Assembly (NCBI GenBank): GCA_963693285.1 | Contig: OY848924.1 | Location: 1,664,144 to 1,728,143, forward strand | Reading direction: 5' to 3' | Source: Xestospongia muta | Taxonomy: Eukaryota > Porifera > Demospongiae > Haplosclerida > Petrosiidae | DNA length: 64,000 nt | Shown here: piece after piece, positions 11,771 through 24,000 of the stretch | Layout of the letters: every line of letters begins with the position of its first letter | Position numbering within the stretch: the stretch's first letter is position 1 | The notes under the pieces: generated by a model | Databases searched by the model: none | The model's input: only the letters and a program-made list of their open reading frames with translations | What the model was told of the DNA's origin: nothing | Program-made: the position numbers and the translations under genes

Positions 11771-14700
11771 CCGGTATTCGTCTATTATTATTTTAGGCAT
11801 TTAATAGCTGGTTACAAATTCCTGATGAAAAGAAGAAAGAAATTCAAGAAATTACTCAAATGTTACACAATGCAAGTCTTGTGTAAGTACAATTCATACT
11901 AGTATAACTTAAGAGTGTTTCTCATATATTGTACACTTCAGTAAATAATTCTCAGTGAAAATATTCACTAAACTATTTCTAATTTATTAGTATTTGTTTT
12001 CTCTAGTATTGATGATATAGAGGATAATTCATTGTTAAGAAGAGGTATTCCAGGTAAACAAAATTTACTATATACTGCATATAGTTTCATGAATTGATGT
12101 TTGCCTGACCTTTTACCTAATCACTTTATATTAAGGACACCCTCTATACTAATGATACTTAATGTAGTGTATTGCTAATACTTTCAGAGTATTATTGTAT
12201 TGCCAGAAATCTCTCTATACAAATACTGTTTATAGTTGCTATTATTACGTGCCTAATATTGTAGCAACAGAGATTATCTTTATATCAAGTGCTAATGGTT
12301 TATTTAAAGGCTAGTCCATCTTATTTTTAACATTCTAGTTAACCCTTTGTGCACCAAAAACACATTTATGTGTCGGTAACTAATCTCACGCCAACACCAA
12401 CGACGCATACATGTGTCAATGCACTAACCTCCCAATTTTTTTCTTGACACAAGTTTGATAGTGTTCCTAGTTTGCTTAATCTATATTATTGCAATACTAC
12501 TTAACTTTTTCACACCCAACGCCCACCCATTGGTGCCCACTCACAATTAACAGCTTCACTAGCTCCACCTGTTACAGATAGTGAGGGCCAAAGCACTAAC
12601 TACAGATGATATTATAGGAAGAAATTTTAGTGACTGTGAAGAGTCAGAGTTCAGTGATATATTTGAAGATGTGCAAACAAATAATACATGATAGTTTATA
12701 ATTCCATATAAACTGATATCAGTGACGGTAGTGATTCTAATGATGTTATGTTTTGTAAAAACTCAGATTTGAGTGGTAAGTTTTACAAAATAAATACATA
12801 AACAAATGTTGAACACATGTTTCATGTCTAGAACTAAGTTCCTAAACATACATTACATATTTATGACCTAGAAAGTTCTTCTAGCTACCAGAGATACGTA
12901 ATTTGGGCGTGGCGTGAAAAGGGTTAATGTAGTTGTTCACAGTGTTCAGACCCCTTATTATTATGTGACAAAACAGGGGTCAATTTAAAATGAATTTTTA
13001 ATGTACATGTTGACTTATGTTTAGAGACTAGTTCATCCTCTTTTATACATTTTTAATTGATATAGTTGCTCACAGAGTGTTTGGTGTTGCTTCTGCTATA
13101 AATTCAGCAAATTATATTTATTTTGTGTCAATGGACAGAACATTAAAACTCAATCATCCTAGAGCTATGGAAATATTTACATGTAAGTTGTAATGTTATT
13201 TCAATGACATACTTATTACCATATAAGGCATTGTGGTATCAATGACTATATCATCTATCATAATATTATGATAGTACTCTATACAGTATTTATATTATAA
13301 TATGATATAGGTCAGTTATTACTACTTCATAGAGGACAGGGTAAAGATATCTTTTGGAGAGATAACTATGTTTGTCCTACTGAGGAAGAATATAAGACTA
13401 TGGTTAGAGAAAGTGAGCCTATTTTTATTTTACTGCAATATAGAATATATCATGATATCAACGTTGAATCATGTAGTCCTTATATCTAAGTAGCACTAAG
13501 ATATACATGGTTTAGTGACACAGGAAGTCACATATAGATACCTAGCACAAAGTACAAGGTATTTATGACTTCTACAGTTTATTATATGCATACATCTATT
13601 AGCTTAGGTATTTAAGTAATTGTGAATATAAAGCAACTTTGTGTCCTGAAGAGTAACTACTTATTTGAGAGTTTGGAGTGTTCCAGTGTTAGATAAGTTT
13701 GGAAAGTGCTATTAAAGCTTTACAAACTTGAAATATAAATCCTATAGTCAACATAATATAAAAGGACAGACGTTCCAATTCTTATTTCCTGTTTCGTTGT
13801 GCATCTTTTCGTATTGGAAACTCCTATTAATGACCCAGAAGCTGAGAACAGACATTACAATATACATCCAAAATCAGGAATTGTGTTGTGAATATAACTA
13901 TTATAATAAACATTGTCATTTCCTGAACAAGTTTTTAAGTGTTCTAAGTATTGGTAGAAGTTTTCTATGTAATTTATTAAGTTGAAACTGACCAATCAGA
14001 TTGCTTTATTTAAATTATGTACACTCTAAATGTATTTTAACATCTTATACTGATATTTCTACTTATTATAGAGACTGGTGGTTTATTTCAGTTAGCTGTT
14101 GACTTAATGCAGTTATTTAGTGAAAATAAAAGGTTAATATTGTATGGATGGATAGATGAATTGATGGATCTATGGATAGATGGATTGATAGATGGATGGA
14201 TGATGGAGTGATAAATGGATCAATAGTATTGTCTCCATAATGTTTGTTCTTATAATAAGATATTTATTTTTACAGTGATTTTAATCCACTTCTAGAGATT
14301 TTAGGACTATATTTTCAAATAAGAGATGATTATGCTAACTTAATGTCTATTGAAGTGAGTAATAGTGATAATAAGTTAACTCATTAGAGCAATTTATTAT
14401 ATAACTATATTGTGACGTTACATTTACAGTAATAATAGAATTATAGAGTTATAATTTAGGCTTATGTTGATATAGTAAGACAATTGTGTCAACAGTAATT
14501 ATCTTAATTATGGGAGTGGCTCACTACCGCCTCATAACTTATATATATAATTTGAGTCTTGTCTCCAGATACTCACTCACTATCATTAAGCATTTAGGAT
14601 TAAGGTTTGAGGTAGGCTCTAATAACAGCATAAAAATGTAGTATAATATTTACAACACCACTCTCATAATAATTTGACAAATGGCATGCTGTTCAAGAGA

Positions 14701-16173
14701 GATGTTACAATTTTTATATAATACAAATTAATTTTTGGTATAAATTTATTAATTTATTACTTTGTTTATCTATAACTGTCTATATTACTGTAGTATACTG
14801 AGAATAAAAGTTTCTGTGAAGATTTAACAGAAGGCAAATTCTCATTTCCAATAATTCATGGAATAAGAAATGACCCTTCATCAAAACTGATGAGTATCCT
14901 TTTTAAGTTTACAATGACACAATGTATATGTTCAATATAGTTGTATTAGTACCATGATATGTGCTATGTTGTATTAGTACTATGATATGTGCTATGTTGT
15001 ATTAGTACTATGATAAAACTAGTCTTACAAGATATACATGTATACTAATATAGTTCAGATAGTATCTGCCAGTAAAAATGGATCCTCCCACATGTAATTA
15101 AACAACAGTGGTACATGTATATAACATGTACAGGTATATTTTTGTTATTTTTCTGAAGTTTATTTTCTGTCAGATATTTTAAGGCAGAGGACAACTGATG
15201 TGGATATAAAGAAGTTCTTCTTACAATGTCTTGAACAAACTGGTACATTTAGCTATACTGTACAAGTATTAAGGGACTTGGAACAAAAGTGAGTATATTT
15301 ATCATTAATTTTTACATAAAGTATTAGATTTGACAAAAAAGTAAAAATGTAAAGTAGACTTCAAAATAGGAAGAAGGTGTGGTTTTAAATTAGGCAAAGT
15401 ATGGCCACTTATAATTTGTATAGAAGAAAAGAAGTATATGCTGTTAAGAATCGCTGTGGTTGGAATTCCAATAATTAACTAGATGATTAAATAATTAATT
15501 CCTCATCATTAACCTAAGTTTATATAGTGTCATAGTTACAAAGTTTTTTAAGCGCGGTTAAGCTTTTTGTGGTTCTCTGTCACTGTGTCTTTTAAATGTA
15601 TCCTATTTTTACTATTAAAAGTAATTTCCACAACTACTTTACAAATTACATGTAATATGGAATGTAAGGAATGCCAATTACTTTATATGAGATTAATGGT
15701 TCTAATTAACTAGCACTAGTTTTGTGTTAACATTTTCAGACTTCAATGTGTAAACCATTTTTCTCTAATTAATTATTATTCAGAGTTATATCATTGAATT
15801 AGTAGTCGTTCTCCATGTTAACAGAGTATAGTTTTATATAGTTGTTGTTAAGAATTATATATGATCATTTGTAAGCTGTTCTGGATATAGTTACGCATCA
15901 TTACCAGTTGAACATTGAATCACTTGACTCAACACATCAGCCTAAGTACATGTAGTTATAGTTAATATTAAACTACAGTAGTTATATTATATATACCATA
16001 TATTAAAATATTATATAATACTCATAACACATTAACCTTTACTTTTTTGTAGAGCTATTGATGAGATCAAAAAACTTGGTGGAAATGTGATATTGGAAAC
16101 TATTGTGGACAAACTTGCCTTGTTATATAAGAATGTACCCTCACCAACTGGGGGTGACCCTCCTAAATTATAA
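11272..16173 (+). CDS. GGPS1: Geranylgeranyl diphosphate synthase, 11 exons, intact
   Basis: A cytosolic trans-prenyltransferase that adds isopentenyl diphosphate to farnesyl diphosphate, making the C20 donor for protein geranylgeranylation. Exons: 11272-11313, 11366-11434, 11797-11882, 12007-12053, 13066-13182, 13311-13412, 14072-14132, 14276-14354, 14794-14893, 15174-15288 and 16053-16173. All are bounded by GT-AG and all phases agree. The first Asp-rich motif reads [12 protein letters not shown], and the second reads [37 protein letters not shown] and NILRQRT match animal GGPS1 closely. The protein is about 310 residues, the normal size. The start is [14 protein letters not shown], 50 bases after a GGGCGTGG element. 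An AATAAA overlaps the stop. Intron 4 (12054-13065) hosts a piggyBac-like insertion. Confidence 0.97.
11739..11767 (+). repeat. GGPS1: (CT)n microsatellite in GGPS1 intron 2
   Basis: About 15 CT units upstream of the exon 3 acceptor. Copy 2 has a shorter, interrupted version at 43804-43825. Confidence 0.8.
12339..12927 (+). mobile_element. Non-autonomous piggyBac-like insertion in GGPS1 intron 4
   Basis: The insertion is flanked by TTAA on both sides (12339-12342 and 12924-12927), the target site of piggyBac elements. The ends CCCTTTGTGCACC and (reverse) CCCTTTTCACGCC are imperfect terminal inverted repeats. Near 12620-12690 an acidic stretch ([14 protein letters not shown]) resembles the acidic N-terminus of piggyBac transposases, so it is probably an internally deleted copy. 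It is absent from copy 2, whose homology ends before this intron. Confidence 0.75.
14938..15014 (+). repeat. Short tandem repeat of about 34 bases, 2.3 copies, in GGPS1 intron 9
   Basis: The unit TTGTATTAGTACTATGATA plus ATGTGCTATG repeats head to tail with one or two changes. Confidence 0.7.
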
Positions 16174-16177
16174 TAAA
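16172..16177 (+). terminator. GGPS1: AATAAA polyadenylation signal overlapping the GGPS1 stop
   Basis: The hexamer begins one base inside the TAA stop. A signal this close would give almost no 3' UTR, so other AATAAA-like words near 16382 may be the ones used. Confidence 0.4.
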
Positions 16178-16501
16178 TGATTTGTTTTATTTATCATAAT
16201 TAATGTAGCTCTGATGTGGTTACTGGGAAAGGAAATAGGTGGTTTCACACCTCATATAATTGTAACTGTTACATAATTTTAAAGCTAGCTTGAAGCATTC
16301 AATATTAAAATTGTTAAGTAAATACTTTGAACAGAAACTATAAGTAAAGCCATATAATTAACAAGTTAAGTATGAAAGATAAATAAACGAATGAATATAA
16401 AGGATATTAAATTATTTTTATGGTTTTACAAATAATTAAGTCATATTCTATGAAGTTGTTTGGCATTGTCAATGTTCTTTAAACTGAACTCAAGGTAATG
16501 T

Positions 16502-16795
16502 TATCACTCCTGTAGGAACTATCGAAATAACTCTAGGTACTGTGTGACACCTTGTCTCCTTTGATACAGATCTCAAGAATTGAAGAGACTCTTGGAAAAT
16601 GGCTCCTGAAGTCTCTATTGCCAATGGGACAAAGAAATGTGCTCAGTTGAGCTCTCTATACCTTTCTTTATTTACTCTTTCAACCTCAGAAGTAACATCA
16701 TCAGCGTCTCTTGTGGGTAATGCAGTACGTGATACTGCTAAAGTACAGGGACATCTACCTTGGTTTACCCAATTTTCTATAGAACCATTATAGAC
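16502..16795 (-). pseudogene. Fragment of a reverse-transcriptase-like retroelement ORF (C-terminus)
   Basis: Read on the minus strand with one stop, the segment gives RDADDVTSEVERVNKERY, then HFFVPLAIETSGAIF, then ESLQFLRSVSKETRCHT. The F-x-P-x-A-x-E-T-S-G pattern followed by an F-L-x-x-L helix is common at the C-terminal end of some animal LINE-type polyproteins. It is isolated, degraded and lies downstream of GGPS1 on the opposite strand. The family is not certain. Confidence 0.45.
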
Positions 16796-17120
16796 TGTTT
16801 AAGCTTATATATATATATAGCCTTCATTTGCTCTAGCCTAACTTCATCATGTTACAGCTTAGCGAACGGTTCTTGAACAAGCTGGTGTCTTCTTTTCTCC
16901 ATGGTGATTAATGTGTTTAACTATTACATTAATACGTAATTATTACAAACCACATGCAGTTATACAATCTTACATATGTATATATATTTAATGAAATTCC
17001 TTTTCGACAACTGTATTATGCGTGGTAGTCTCTGACCAAAGGGTTTGGCTTTGCGAAATTACATAGCAAGCTATATTATGTCTGCAAATTGGCTTGAGTA
17101 GCCACGCCCAGAAATAAAGT

Positions 17121-17561
17121 ATGACTATGAAGCTGACTAAAGCGTTGTTTCTTTTTTTGGTGTTTTCTTTGATATTCTTTTTACTGTCGAATCTAGTACT
17201 CTATTTAGGTCCAACAAGAGAAGCAATTATCTCTGGGAAATTCGTTTTAGTTTTTGGCGTATATGCTGAATATATTGTTGGCCCAAGACCATCCGCTTAT
17301 CGTGTACTTGAGCTGTTTCGCATATCTAGAAATGTTATTCTAGTTGGAGGGTTGTTTGTATTGATCATCAATGTCATAGTTAAAGCATTGATAAGAAGAT
17401 GGAGACCACTTAAAACATTAATTTCATTCCACATACCTCTCTGTCTTATAATAAGTCCTTTACACTCTGTTGAAGTTAGCAGCACATTCGTGCAGCAGCA
17501 CATTCCTCAGGTACTAGATAACCACGCCTTATTAAATATTTGTGGTTTCAAGTATTTTTGA
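17121..17561 (+). CDS. Hypothetical small membrane protein ORF
   Basis: A single open frame of 146 residues. It has a long N-terminal hydrophobic stretch (about residues 8-30), a second at 42-54, a third at 74-92 and a weaker one at 101-116. I do not recognise the family. The last third overlaps a repeat (17466-17515) that also occurs next to the duplication breakpoint at 36118-36222, so the present C-terminus may be transposon-derived. It could be a multi-exon gene fragment, since a GT follows at 17514. Expression is unproven. Confidence 0.3.
   Translation: MTMKLTKALFLFLVFSLIFFLLSNLVLYLGPTREAIISGKFVLVFGVYAEYIVGPRPSAYRVLELFRISRNVILVGGLFVLIINVIVKALIRRWRPLKTLISFHIPLCLIISPLHSVEVSSTFVQQHIPQVLDNHALLNICGFKYF
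17466..17515 (+). repeat. Short dispersed element, relative of 36118-36222
   Basis: CACTCTGTTGAAGTTAGCAG followed by CACATTCGTGCAGCAGCACA is the reverse complement of sequence at 36118-36222, with an internal insertion there. The repeated GCAGCACATT words make it look like a small inverted-repeat (MITE-like) element. Confidence 0.5.
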
Positions 17562-18025
17562 TAGGGTGGAGCTGCAGTTGCTGTTCGCTGTATACTGAAA
17601 ACTTACAACAACATTGTGTGTAGAACAGAAAATTCAATCCATTTAGTTAATATATTATAAATGATAGCCAATTAATTCCTTTCAAAATACTTTGTTTAAT
17701 AAATTGTAATCAATTACTTTTTATATTTTAAGAACAAAATTTTTAGCATGAAATTGTTAGCATAAATAATCAATAAAACTAGCACTACAGGCACTGGCCT
17801 CCAGCAAAACTTGGCCTTAATTCCTTATACTAGATTTTTTGCAAACAAGTCTAAAAAGTTAGGTTATTATAAATATTTACGTGAATTTTATTACTAAATT
17901 GACACAGATAGTTTAAGTTCATCTCACAGTGACAAGTTTAACACTCTTGCATCCAAATATAAAATTATAATGGTTTGTCATATACAAAGATGACACCATT
18001 ATTCAATGTGATTTCTTAATATAGA
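17562..18025. other. Spacer before the satellite, nothing recognised
   Basis: AT-rich sequence without domain matches or splice-bounded frames. Confidence 0.5.
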
Positions 18026-21000
18026 TCATTACAACAGTTTACATTCAAAAAGTCATAATAACAAGCATTAAAAGGATATGTACTAAATAATGAACAAATG
18101 GTCTTATTGCTGGGCGAGGAAGACACACCCACATCAAATCAACTGACGATAGTATTTGCACTAACTTGACATACTTGAATATCATATTGTCATTTACATC
18201 TGTACTCTCAATAACCAGCAATAAGAAGAAATGTACTGAAAAATGAACAAATGGTCTTATTGCTGGGCAAGAAAGACACACCCACATCAAAACAACTGAC
18301 GATAGTATTTGCACTAACTTGACACACTTGAATTTCATATTGTCATTTACACCTGTACTCTCAATAGCCAGCAATAAGAGGAAATGTACTAAAAAATGAA
18401 CAAATGGTCTTATTGCTGGGCGAGGAAGACACACCCACATCAAAACAACTGACGATAGTATTTGCACTAACTTGATACACTTGAATATCATATTGTCATT
18501 TACATTCAAAGTCTCTATAGCCAGTAATAAGAAGAAATGTACTAAAAATGAATAAATGGTCTTATTGCTGGGCGAGGAAGACACACCCACATCAAGGCAA
18601 CTGACGATAGTATTTGCACTAACTTGACACACTTGAATTTCATATTGTCACTTACATTCAAGATCTCTATAGCCAGCAATAAGAGGAAATGTACTAAAAA
18701 ATGAATAAATGGTCTTATTGCTGGGCGAGGAAGACACACCCACATCAAATCAACTGATGATAGTATTTGCACTAACTTGACACACTTGAATTTCATATTG
18801 TCATTTACATCTGTACTCTCAATAGCCAGCAATAAGAAGAAATGTATTAAAAAATGAATAAATGGTGTTATTGCTGGGCGAGGAAGACACACCCACATTA
18901 AATCAACTGACGATAGTATTTGCACTAACTTGACACACTTGAATATAATATTGTCATTTACATCTGTACATTCAATAGCCAGCAATAAGAAGAAATGTAC
19001 TAAAAAATGAATAAATGGTCTTATTGCTGGGCGACGAAGACACACCCACATCAAATCAACTGATGATAGTATTTGTACTACATTGACACACTTGAATATC
19101 ATATTGTCATTTACATCTGTACTCTCAATAGTCAGCAATAAGAGGAAATGTACTAAAAAATGAACAAATGGTCTTATTGCTGGGCGAGGAAGACACACCC
19201 ACATCAAAACAACTGACGATAGTATTTGCACTAACTTGACACACTTGAATATAATATTGTCATTTACATCTGTACTCTCAATAGCCAGCAATAAGAAGAA
19301 ATGTACTAAAAAATGAATAAATGGTCTTATTGCTGGGCGAGGAAGACACACCCACATCAAAACAACTGACGATAGTATTTGCACTAACTTGACACACTTA
19401 AATATCATATTGTCATTTACATTCAAAGTCTCAATACCCAGCAATAAGAAGAAATGTACTAAAAATGAATAAATGGTCTTATTGCTGGGCGAGGAAGACA
19501 CACCCACATCAAAACAACTGACGATAGTATTTGCACTAACTTGACACACTTGAATATCATATTGTCATTTACATCTGTACTCTCAATAGCCAGCAATAAG
19601 AATAAATGTATTAAAAAATGAATAAATGGTCTTATTGCTGGGCGAGGAAGACACACCCACATCAAAACAACTGACGATAGTATTTGCACTAACTTGACAC
19701 ACTTGAATATCATGTTGTCGTTTACATTCAAAGTCTCAATAGCCAGCAATAAGAGGAAATGTACTAAAAAATGAACAAATGGTCTTATTGCTGGGCGACG
19801 AAGATACGCCCACATCAAAACAACTGACGATAGTATTTGCACTAACTTGACACACTTGAATATCATATTGTTATTTACATCTGTACTCTCAATAGCCAGC
19901 AATAAGAAGAAATGTACTAAAAAATGAACAAATGGTCTTATTGCTGGGCGAGGAAGACACGTCCACATCAAAACAACTGACGATAGTATTTGCACTAACT
20001 TGACACACTTAAATATCATATTGTCATTTACATTCAAAGTCTCTATAGCCAGCAATAAGAAGAAATGTACTAAAAATGAATAAATGGTCTTATTGCTGGG
20101 CGAGGAAGACACACCCACATCAAAACAACTGACGATAGTATTTGCACTAACTTGACACACTTGAATATCATGTTGTCGTTTACATTCAAAGTCTCAATAG
20201 CCAGCAATAAGAGGAAATGTACTAGAAATGAATAAATGGTCTTATTTCTGGGCGAGGAAGATACGCCCACATCAAAACAACTGACGATAGTATTTGCACT
20301 AACTTGACACACTTGAATATCATATTGTCATTTACATCTGTACTCTCAATAGCCAGCAATAAGAAGAAATGTACTAAAAAATGAACAAATGGTCTTATTG
20401 CTGGGCGAGGAAGACACGCCCACATCAAAACAACTGACGATAGTATTTGCACTAACTTGACACACTTAAATATCATATTGTCATTTACATTCAAAGTCTC
20501 TATAGCCAGCAATAAGAAGAAATGTACTAAAAATGAATAAATGGTCTTATTGCTGGGCGAGGAAGACACACCCACATCAAAACAACTGACGATAGTATTT
20601 GCACTAACTTGACACACTTGAATATCATGTTGTCGTTTACATTCAAAGTCTCAATAGCCAGCAATAAGAGGAAATGTACTAAAAAATGAACAAATGGTCT
20701 TATTGCTGGGAGAGGAAGATACGCCCACATCAAAACAACTGACGATAGTATTTGCACTAACTTGACACACTTGAATATCATATTGTCATTTACATTCAAA
20801 GTCTCTATAGCCAGCAATAAGAAGAAATGTACTAAAAATGAATAAATGGTCTTATTGCTGGGCGAGGAAGACACACCCACATCAAAACAACTGACGATAG
20901 TATTTGCACTAACTTGACACACTTGAATATCATGTTGTCATTTACATTCAAAGTCTCAATAGCCAGCAATAAGAGGAAATGTACTGAAAAATGAACAAAT

Positions 21001-24000
21001 GGTCTTATTGCTGGGAGAGGAAGATACGCCCACATCAAAACAACTGACGATAGTATTTGCACTAACTTGACACACTTGAATATCATATTGTCATTTACAT
21101 TCAAAGTCTCTATAGCCAGCAATAAGAAGAAATGTACTAAAAATGAATAAATGGTCTTATTGCTGGGCGAGGAAGACACACCCACATCAAAACAACTGAC
21201 GATAGTATTTGCACTAACTTGACACACTTGAATATCATGTTGTCATTTACATTCAAAGTCTCAATAGCCAGCAATAAGAGGAAATGTACTAAAAAATGAA
21301 CAAATGGTCTTATTGCTGGGAGAGGAAGATACGCCCACATCAAAACAACTGACGATAGTATTTGCACTAACTTGACACACTTGAATATCATATTGTCATT
21401 TACATCTGTACTCTCAAAAGTCAGCAATAAGAGGAAATGTACTAAAAAATGAACAAATGGTCTTATTGCTGGGCGAGGAAGACACGCCCACATCAAAACA
21501 ACTGACGATAGTATTTGCACTAACTTGACACACTTAAATATCATATTGTCATTTACATTCAAAGTCTCTATAGCCAGCAATAAGAAGAAATGTACTAAAA
21601 ATGAATAAATGGTCTTATTGCTGGGCGAGGAAGACACACCCACATCAAAACAACTGACGATAGTATTTGCACTAACTTGACACACTTGAATATCATGTTG
21701 TCGTTTACATTCAAAGTCTCAATAGCCAGCAATAAGAGGAAATGTACTAAAAAATGAACAAATGGTCTTATTGCTGGGAGAGGAAGATACGCCCACATCA
21801 AAACAACTGACGATAGTATTTGCACTAACTTGACACACTTGAATATCATATTGTCATTTACATTCAAAGTCTCTATAGCCAGCAATAAGAAGAAATGTAC
21901 TAAAAATGAATAAATGGTCTTATTGCTGGGCGAGGAAGACACACCCACATCAAAACAACTGACGATAGTATTTGCACTAACTTGACACACTTGAATATCA
22001 TGTTGTCATTTACATTCAAAGTCTCAATAGCCAGCAATAAGAGGAAATGTACTAAAAAATGAACAAATGGTCTTATTGCTGGGAGAGGAAGATACGCCCA
22101 CATCAAAACAACTGACGATAGTATTTGCACTAACTTGACACACTTGAATATCATATTGTCATTTACATTCAAAGTCTCTATAGCCAGCAATAAGAAGAAA
22201 TGTACTAAAAATGAATAAATGGTCTTATTGCTGGGCGAGGAAGACACACCCACATCAAAACAACTGACGATAGTATTTGCACTAACTTGACACACTTGAA
22301 TATCATGTTGTCATTTACATTCAAAGTCTCAATAGCCAGCAATAAGAGGAAATGTACTAAAAAATGAACAAATGGTCTTATTGCTGGGAGAGGAAGATAC
22401 GCCCACATCAAAACAACTGACGATAGTATTTGCACTAACTTGACACACTTGAATATCATATTGTCATTTACATCTGTACTCTCAAAAGTCAGCAATAAGA
22501 GGAAATGTACTAAAAAATGAACAAATGGTCTTATTGCTGGGCGAGGAAGACACGCCCACATCAAAACAACTGACGATAGTATTTGCACTAACTTGACACA
22601 CTTAAATATCATATTGTCATTTACATTCAAAGTCTCTATAGCCAGCAATAAGAAGAAATGTACTAAAAAATGAACAAATGGTCTTATTGCTGGGCGAGGA
22701 AGACACGCCCACATCAAAACAACTGACGATAGTATTTGCACTAACTTGACACACTTAAATATCATATTGTCATTTACATTCGAAGTCTCTATAGCCAGCA
22801 ATAAGAAGAAATGTACTAAAAATGAATAAATGGTCTTATTGCTGGGCGAGGAAGACACACCCACATCAAAACAACTGACGATAGTATTTGCACTAACTTG
22901 ACACACTTGAATATCATATTGTCATTTACATCTGTACTCTCAATAGCCAGCAATAAGAATAAATGTATTAAAAAATGAATAAATGGTCTTATTGCTGGGC
23001 GAGGAAGACACACCCACATCAAAACAACTGACGATAGTATTTGCACTAACTTGACACACCTGAATATCATGTTGCCATTTACATTCAAAGTCTCAATAGC
23101 CAGCAATAAGAGGAAATGTACTAAAAAATGAACAAATGGTCTTATTGCTGGGCGAGGAAGATACGCCCACATCAAAACAACTGACGATAGTGTTTGCACT
23201 AACTTGACACACTTGAATATCATATTGTTATTTACATCTGTACTCTCAATAGCCAGCAATAAGAAGAAATGTACTAAAAAATGAACAAATGGTCTTATTG
23301 CTGGGCGAGGAAGACACGCCCACATCAAAACAACTGAAGATAGTATTTGCACTAACTTGACACACTTAAATATCATATTGTCATTTACATTCAAAGTCTC
23401 TATAGCCAGCAATGAGAAGAAATGTACAAAAAATGAATAAATGGTCTTATTGCTGGGCGAGGAAGACACACCCACATCAAAACAACTGACGATAGTATTT
23501 GCACTAACTTGACACACTTGAATATCATGTTGTCGTTTACATTCAAAGTCTCAATAGCCAGCAATAAGAGGAAATGTACTAAAAAATGAACAAATGGTCT
23601 TATTGCTGGGAGAGGAAGATACGCCCACATCAAAACAACTGACGATAGTATTTGCACTAACTTGCCATACTTGAATATCATATTGTCATTTACATCTGTA
23701 CTCTCAATAGTCAGCAATAAGAGGAAATGTACTAAAAAATGAACAAATGGTCTTATTGCTGGGCGAGGAAGACACGCCCACATCAAAACAACTGACGATA
23801 GTATTTGCACTAACTTGACACACTTAAATATCATATTGTCATTTACATTCAAAGTCTCTATAGCCAGCAATAAGAGGAAATGTACTAAAAATGTATAAAT
23901 GGTCTTATTGCTGGGCGAGGAAGATACGCCCACATCAAAACAACTGACGATAGTATTTGCACTAACTTGACACACTTGAATATCATATTGTCATTTACAT

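Larger units (their letters stand above)
4168..11857 (+). repeat. 7.69 kb segmental duplication, copy 1
   Basis: The sequence from GCAGCACCATCTATAAAG at 4168 to the middle of GGPS1 exon 3 (AATTACTC, 11857) recurs in the same orientation at 36223-43913. By eye the copies differ by scattered substitutions and small indels, with roughly 95% identity or better; this was not computed. The lengths are almost identical (7690 and 7691 bases). GGPS1 continues intact to the right of this copy but is cut at the edge of the other, so this is the parental copy. It holds a GGPS1 promoter and three exons, DAK-like exons, a GC-rich hairpin and several unidentified exon-like stretches. Confidence 0.95.

Noticed and set aside
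4168..11857. Helitron or other large transposon with gene capture as the explanation for the duplication
   Set aside because: No Helitron-type termini, terminal repeats or target-site duplications were visible at either edge, and copy 2 simply stops inside a GGPS1 exon.
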